Positions 13,648-15,474 of a stretch of DNA of 15,474 nucleotides are shown here, piece after piece (within the stretch, counting starts at the first letter, position 1; every line of letters starts with the position of its first letter). This DNA comes from Clostridiales bacterium. Its GTDB lineage: Bacteria > Bacillota > Clostridia > Peptostreptococcales > Anaerovoracaceae. A program made the translations under genes and the position numbers. The notes under the pieces are model-generated. The model had not been told where the DNA came from and searched no databases. It saw nothing but the letters and a program-made list of their open reading frames with translations. The stretch covers positions 1 to 15,474 of the forward strand of contig JAAZGD010000106.1 in the NCBI GenBank assembly GCA_012511395.1, written 5' to 3'.

Positions 13648-15474
13648 ACTCTTCTACCTTAGGGACTTCAGGTTCCTCTTCCTTTTCCTTGGGGAACAGG
13701 GGGCCTTCCTCAGCCATTCTCTTATAAGTTAAATATCTTTCCCGTGCGCTTTTTTCAGAAGCCTCAAAGAGCTTTTCACCTTCTTCAGGGAATTCCTTCA
13801 ATAAGGAAGCAGATCTGTTCTGAGTCAGCAAAAACTCTCTGAACGGCATTTTAGGTTCTTTAGAATCAAGGGTGAATGGATTTTCCCCTAAAGCTTCCTT
13901 CATAGGATTATATCTATATAGATGCCAATACCCTGAATCTACAGCTTTTTTAATGCTTTCCTGAGACTTGTTCATTCCTTCTATGATCCCGTGATTTATG
14001 CAAGGTGAATATGCGATTATCAAAGAAGGTCCATCATAGCTTTCAGCTTCCGTTACAGCCTTCAAAAGCTGGTTCTTGTCTGCACCCATCCCGACCTGTG
14101 CCACATATACATAACCATAAGTCATGGCAAGCCTTCCAAGATCCTTTTTCTTAATGCTCATGCCCGATGCTGCAAATTTTGCAACGGCTGCTTCAGGAGT
14201 AGCCTTGCTTGCCTGACCTCCCGTATTTGAATAAACCTCTGTATCAAATACAAGTACATTAATATTTTCACCTGATGCAAGAACATGGTCCAAGCCTCCA
14301 TAGCCTATATCATAAGCCCAGCCGTCTCCCCCTACTGCCCATACGGAAGGTTTTACAAAGTACTCTTCCTTTTGAAGAATCTCTTCCTTAAGCTTTTTAA
14401 CCTTTTTATCTTCAGGCTTAAAGTCTGTTAAAGCTTTTCTTAAAGCCTCTCCTCTTTCTCGCGTCCCTTCCCCCTTGTCCTTTCCTTCAATCCACAAGGA
14501 TACAGCTTCCTTAACACTCTTGGGAGGTTTTAAATCAAGCAGCTCATTCATGGAAAGCACAAGACCTTCTCTGATCTGCTTTGAAGCAAGTACCATACCG
14601 TAGCCGTATTCTGCATTATCTTCAAAGAGCGAATTTGCCCAGGCCGGCCCTCTTCCATCCTTATCTGTACAATAAGGCATTGAAGGTGCTGAAGCTCCCC
14701 AGATTGAGGAACAGCCCGTAGCATTTGCTATAATCATTCTGTCTCCATAAAGCTGTGTTATGAGTTTGATATATGGAGTTTCCCCGCAGCCTGCACAGGC
14801 TCCTGAAAATTCCATATACGGAAACGCAAATTGGCTTCCCTTAATAGTATTTTTGTTCACCTTATCTGCTTTATAGGATACAGTTTCTGAAAACTCCCAG
14901 TTTGCGGCTTCCTTGACTACTTCCTCAAAAGGTTTCATCACCAAGGCTTTATCCTTTGCCAAACATATATCGGCACAGTTTCCGCAACCCATGCAGTCAA
15001 GAGGCGACACCTGAATACGATATCCTTGACCTTTGAAAGCTTTTTCAGAAGAAGGTATGGTTACAAATTCTGAAGGTGCTCTCTTTGCCTCCTCTTCATC
15101 CAAAACGAAGACTCTGATTGCAGCATGAGGACAGACGAAGGAACACTGACCGCACTGTATGCAGTTTTCCGGAATCCATTGAGGAATATGCATTGCAACT
15201 CCTCTTTTTTCATACTTGCTTGTACCCATAGGGAAGGTTCCGTCTTCTCTTCCCACAAAGGTGCTTACAGGCAGGCTGTCTCCTTCCTGGCGGTTCATGG
15301 GAACAAGTACGTTCTGAATAAACTCAGGATAACAGCTTTCCTCCTTCTTAACATTAATCTTTTTCCACTCTGAAGGTACAGGTATTTCAACTACGCCCTT
15401 AATGCCTAAATCCACTGCCTTGTAATTCATATCCAAAACCTTCTGACCTTTTTTACCGTAGGCCTCATCTATTC
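13646..15474 (-). CDS. nifJ: Pyruvate:ferredoxin (flavodoxin) oxidoreductase, C-terminal half, cut by window edge
   Basis: The frame stays open past the right edge, giving about 608 C-terminal residues of an enzyme normally near 1170-1200. It oxidatively decarboxylates pyruvate to acetyl-CoA and CO2 with reduction of ferredoxin in the cytoplasm. The window begins inside the segment YGKKGQKVLDMNY. It then shows two [4Fe-4S] motifs: CIQCGQCSFVCP (about 15128-15164) and CMGCGNCADICL (about 14957-14998). The thiamine-diphosphate domain follows, with SGACAGCGE (near 14783-14808), GGDGWAYDIGYGG and the metal/TPP strand NVLVFDTEVYSNTGGQ. SPCINHG (near 13990-14010) carries the last cluster cysteine. 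A TTG codon at 15436 is internal leucine, not a start. The acidic tail (EEEPEVPKVEE) ends at the shared terminator. Promoter and N-terminal domains lie outside the window. Confidence 0.96.
   Translation of the reverse strand, partial: IDEAYGKKGQKVLDMNYKAVDLGIKGVVEIPVPSEWKKINVKKEESCYPEFIQNVLVPMNRQEGDSLPVSTFVGREDGTFPMGTSKYEKRGVAMHIPQWIPENCIQCGQCSFVCPHAAIRVFVLDEEEAKRAPSEFVTIPSSEKAFKGQGYRIQVSPLDCMGCGNCADICLAKDKALVMKPFEEVVKEAANWEFSETVSYKADKVNKNTIKGSQFAFPYMEFSGACAGCGETPYIKLITQLYGDRMIIANATGCSSIWGASAPSMPYCTDKDGRGPAWANSLFEDNAEYGYGMVLASKQIREGLVLSMNELLDLKPPKSVKEAVSLWIEGKDKGEGTRERGEALRKALTDFKPEDKKVKKLKEEILQKEEYFVKPSVWAVGGDGWAYDIGYGGLDHVLASGENINVLVFDTEVYSNTGGQASKATPEAAVAKFAASGMSIKKKDLGRLAMTYGYVYVAQVGMGADKNQLLKAVTEAESYDGPSLIIAYSPCINHGIIEGMNKSQESIKKAVDSGYWHLYRYNPMKEALGENPFTLDSKEPKMPFREFLLTQNRSASLLKEFPEEGEKLFEASEKSARERYLTYKRMAEEGPLFPKEKEEEPEVPKVEE

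Noticed and set aside
15434..15436. TTG as the start of a 596-residue PFOR fragment
   Set aside because: The frame continues open to the window edge through conserved PFOR sequence (YGKKGQKV), so this codon is an internal leucine.
1..15474. CRISPR array, mobile element, prophage, defence or secondary-metabolite island
   Set aside because: I found no regularly spaced repeats, transposase, integrase or unfamiliar gene cassette; nearly all sequence is occupied by recognisable housekeeping or transport genes.

Overview
This window reads as ordinary chromosomal DNA from a low- to mid-GC anaerobic Firmicute, most likely a member of Clostridia. The grounds are strong AAGGAGG-type ribosome binding sites, sigma-A-like promoters, a single-chain pyruvate:ferredoxin oxidoreductase, and a MacA/MacB-type efflux system split into separate adaptor, ATPase and permease genes in the Gram-positive style. 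I cannot name a genus. No tRNA, rRNA, CRISPR array, insertion sequence, prophage or toxin-antitoxin pair is visible.

Layout. Positions 1-6788 (minus strand) hold a tightly packed run, transcribed in the order uvrB, uvrA, an EamA/DMT-family transporter, and nicotinate phosphoribosyltransferase (pncB, cut by the left edge). The 182-bp gap at 6789-6970 carries divergent promoters for uvrB and for a citrate synthase gene (6971-8398, plus strand). A bidirectional hairpin at 8397-8426 separates citrate synthase from a minus-strand three-gene efflux operon (8422-11422). In transcription order this is membrane-fusion adaptor, ABC ATPase and MacB/FtsX-type permease, joined by two TAATG stop/start overlaps. 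A terminator for the next gene and an extended -10 promoter for the operon share the gap at 11423-11537. Positions 11538-12935 (minus) encode a neurotransmitter:sodium symporter (NSS) family transporter. The gap at 12936-13152 holds two clear divergent promoters, one for the transporter and one for a YbaK/EbsC-type aminoacyl-tRNA deacylase (13153-13632, plus). That gene meets the 3' end of pyruvate:ferredoxin oxidoreductase (nifJ, minus, cut by the right edge) at a shared hairpin.

Functional reading. uvrB and uvrA make the damage-recognition part of nucleotide excision repair. pncB salvages nicotinate into NAD. Pyruvate:ferredoxin oxidoreductase yields acetyl-CoA and reduced ferredoxin, and citrate synthase condenses acetyl-CoA with oxaloacetate. 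The efflux operon and NSS transporter act at the membrane, and YbaK is a translation quality-control enzyme.

Three coding starts should be moved inward from the longest open frame: uvrB to 6788, citrate synthase to 6971 and ybaK to 13153. Promoter and ribosome-binding-site positions support all three. I did not find an undescribed system. The points most worth a second look are a missing gate arginine in the NSS transporter, operator-like repeats between uvrB and citrate synthase, and the coupling of a transporter to the NAD-salvage and excision-repair genes.
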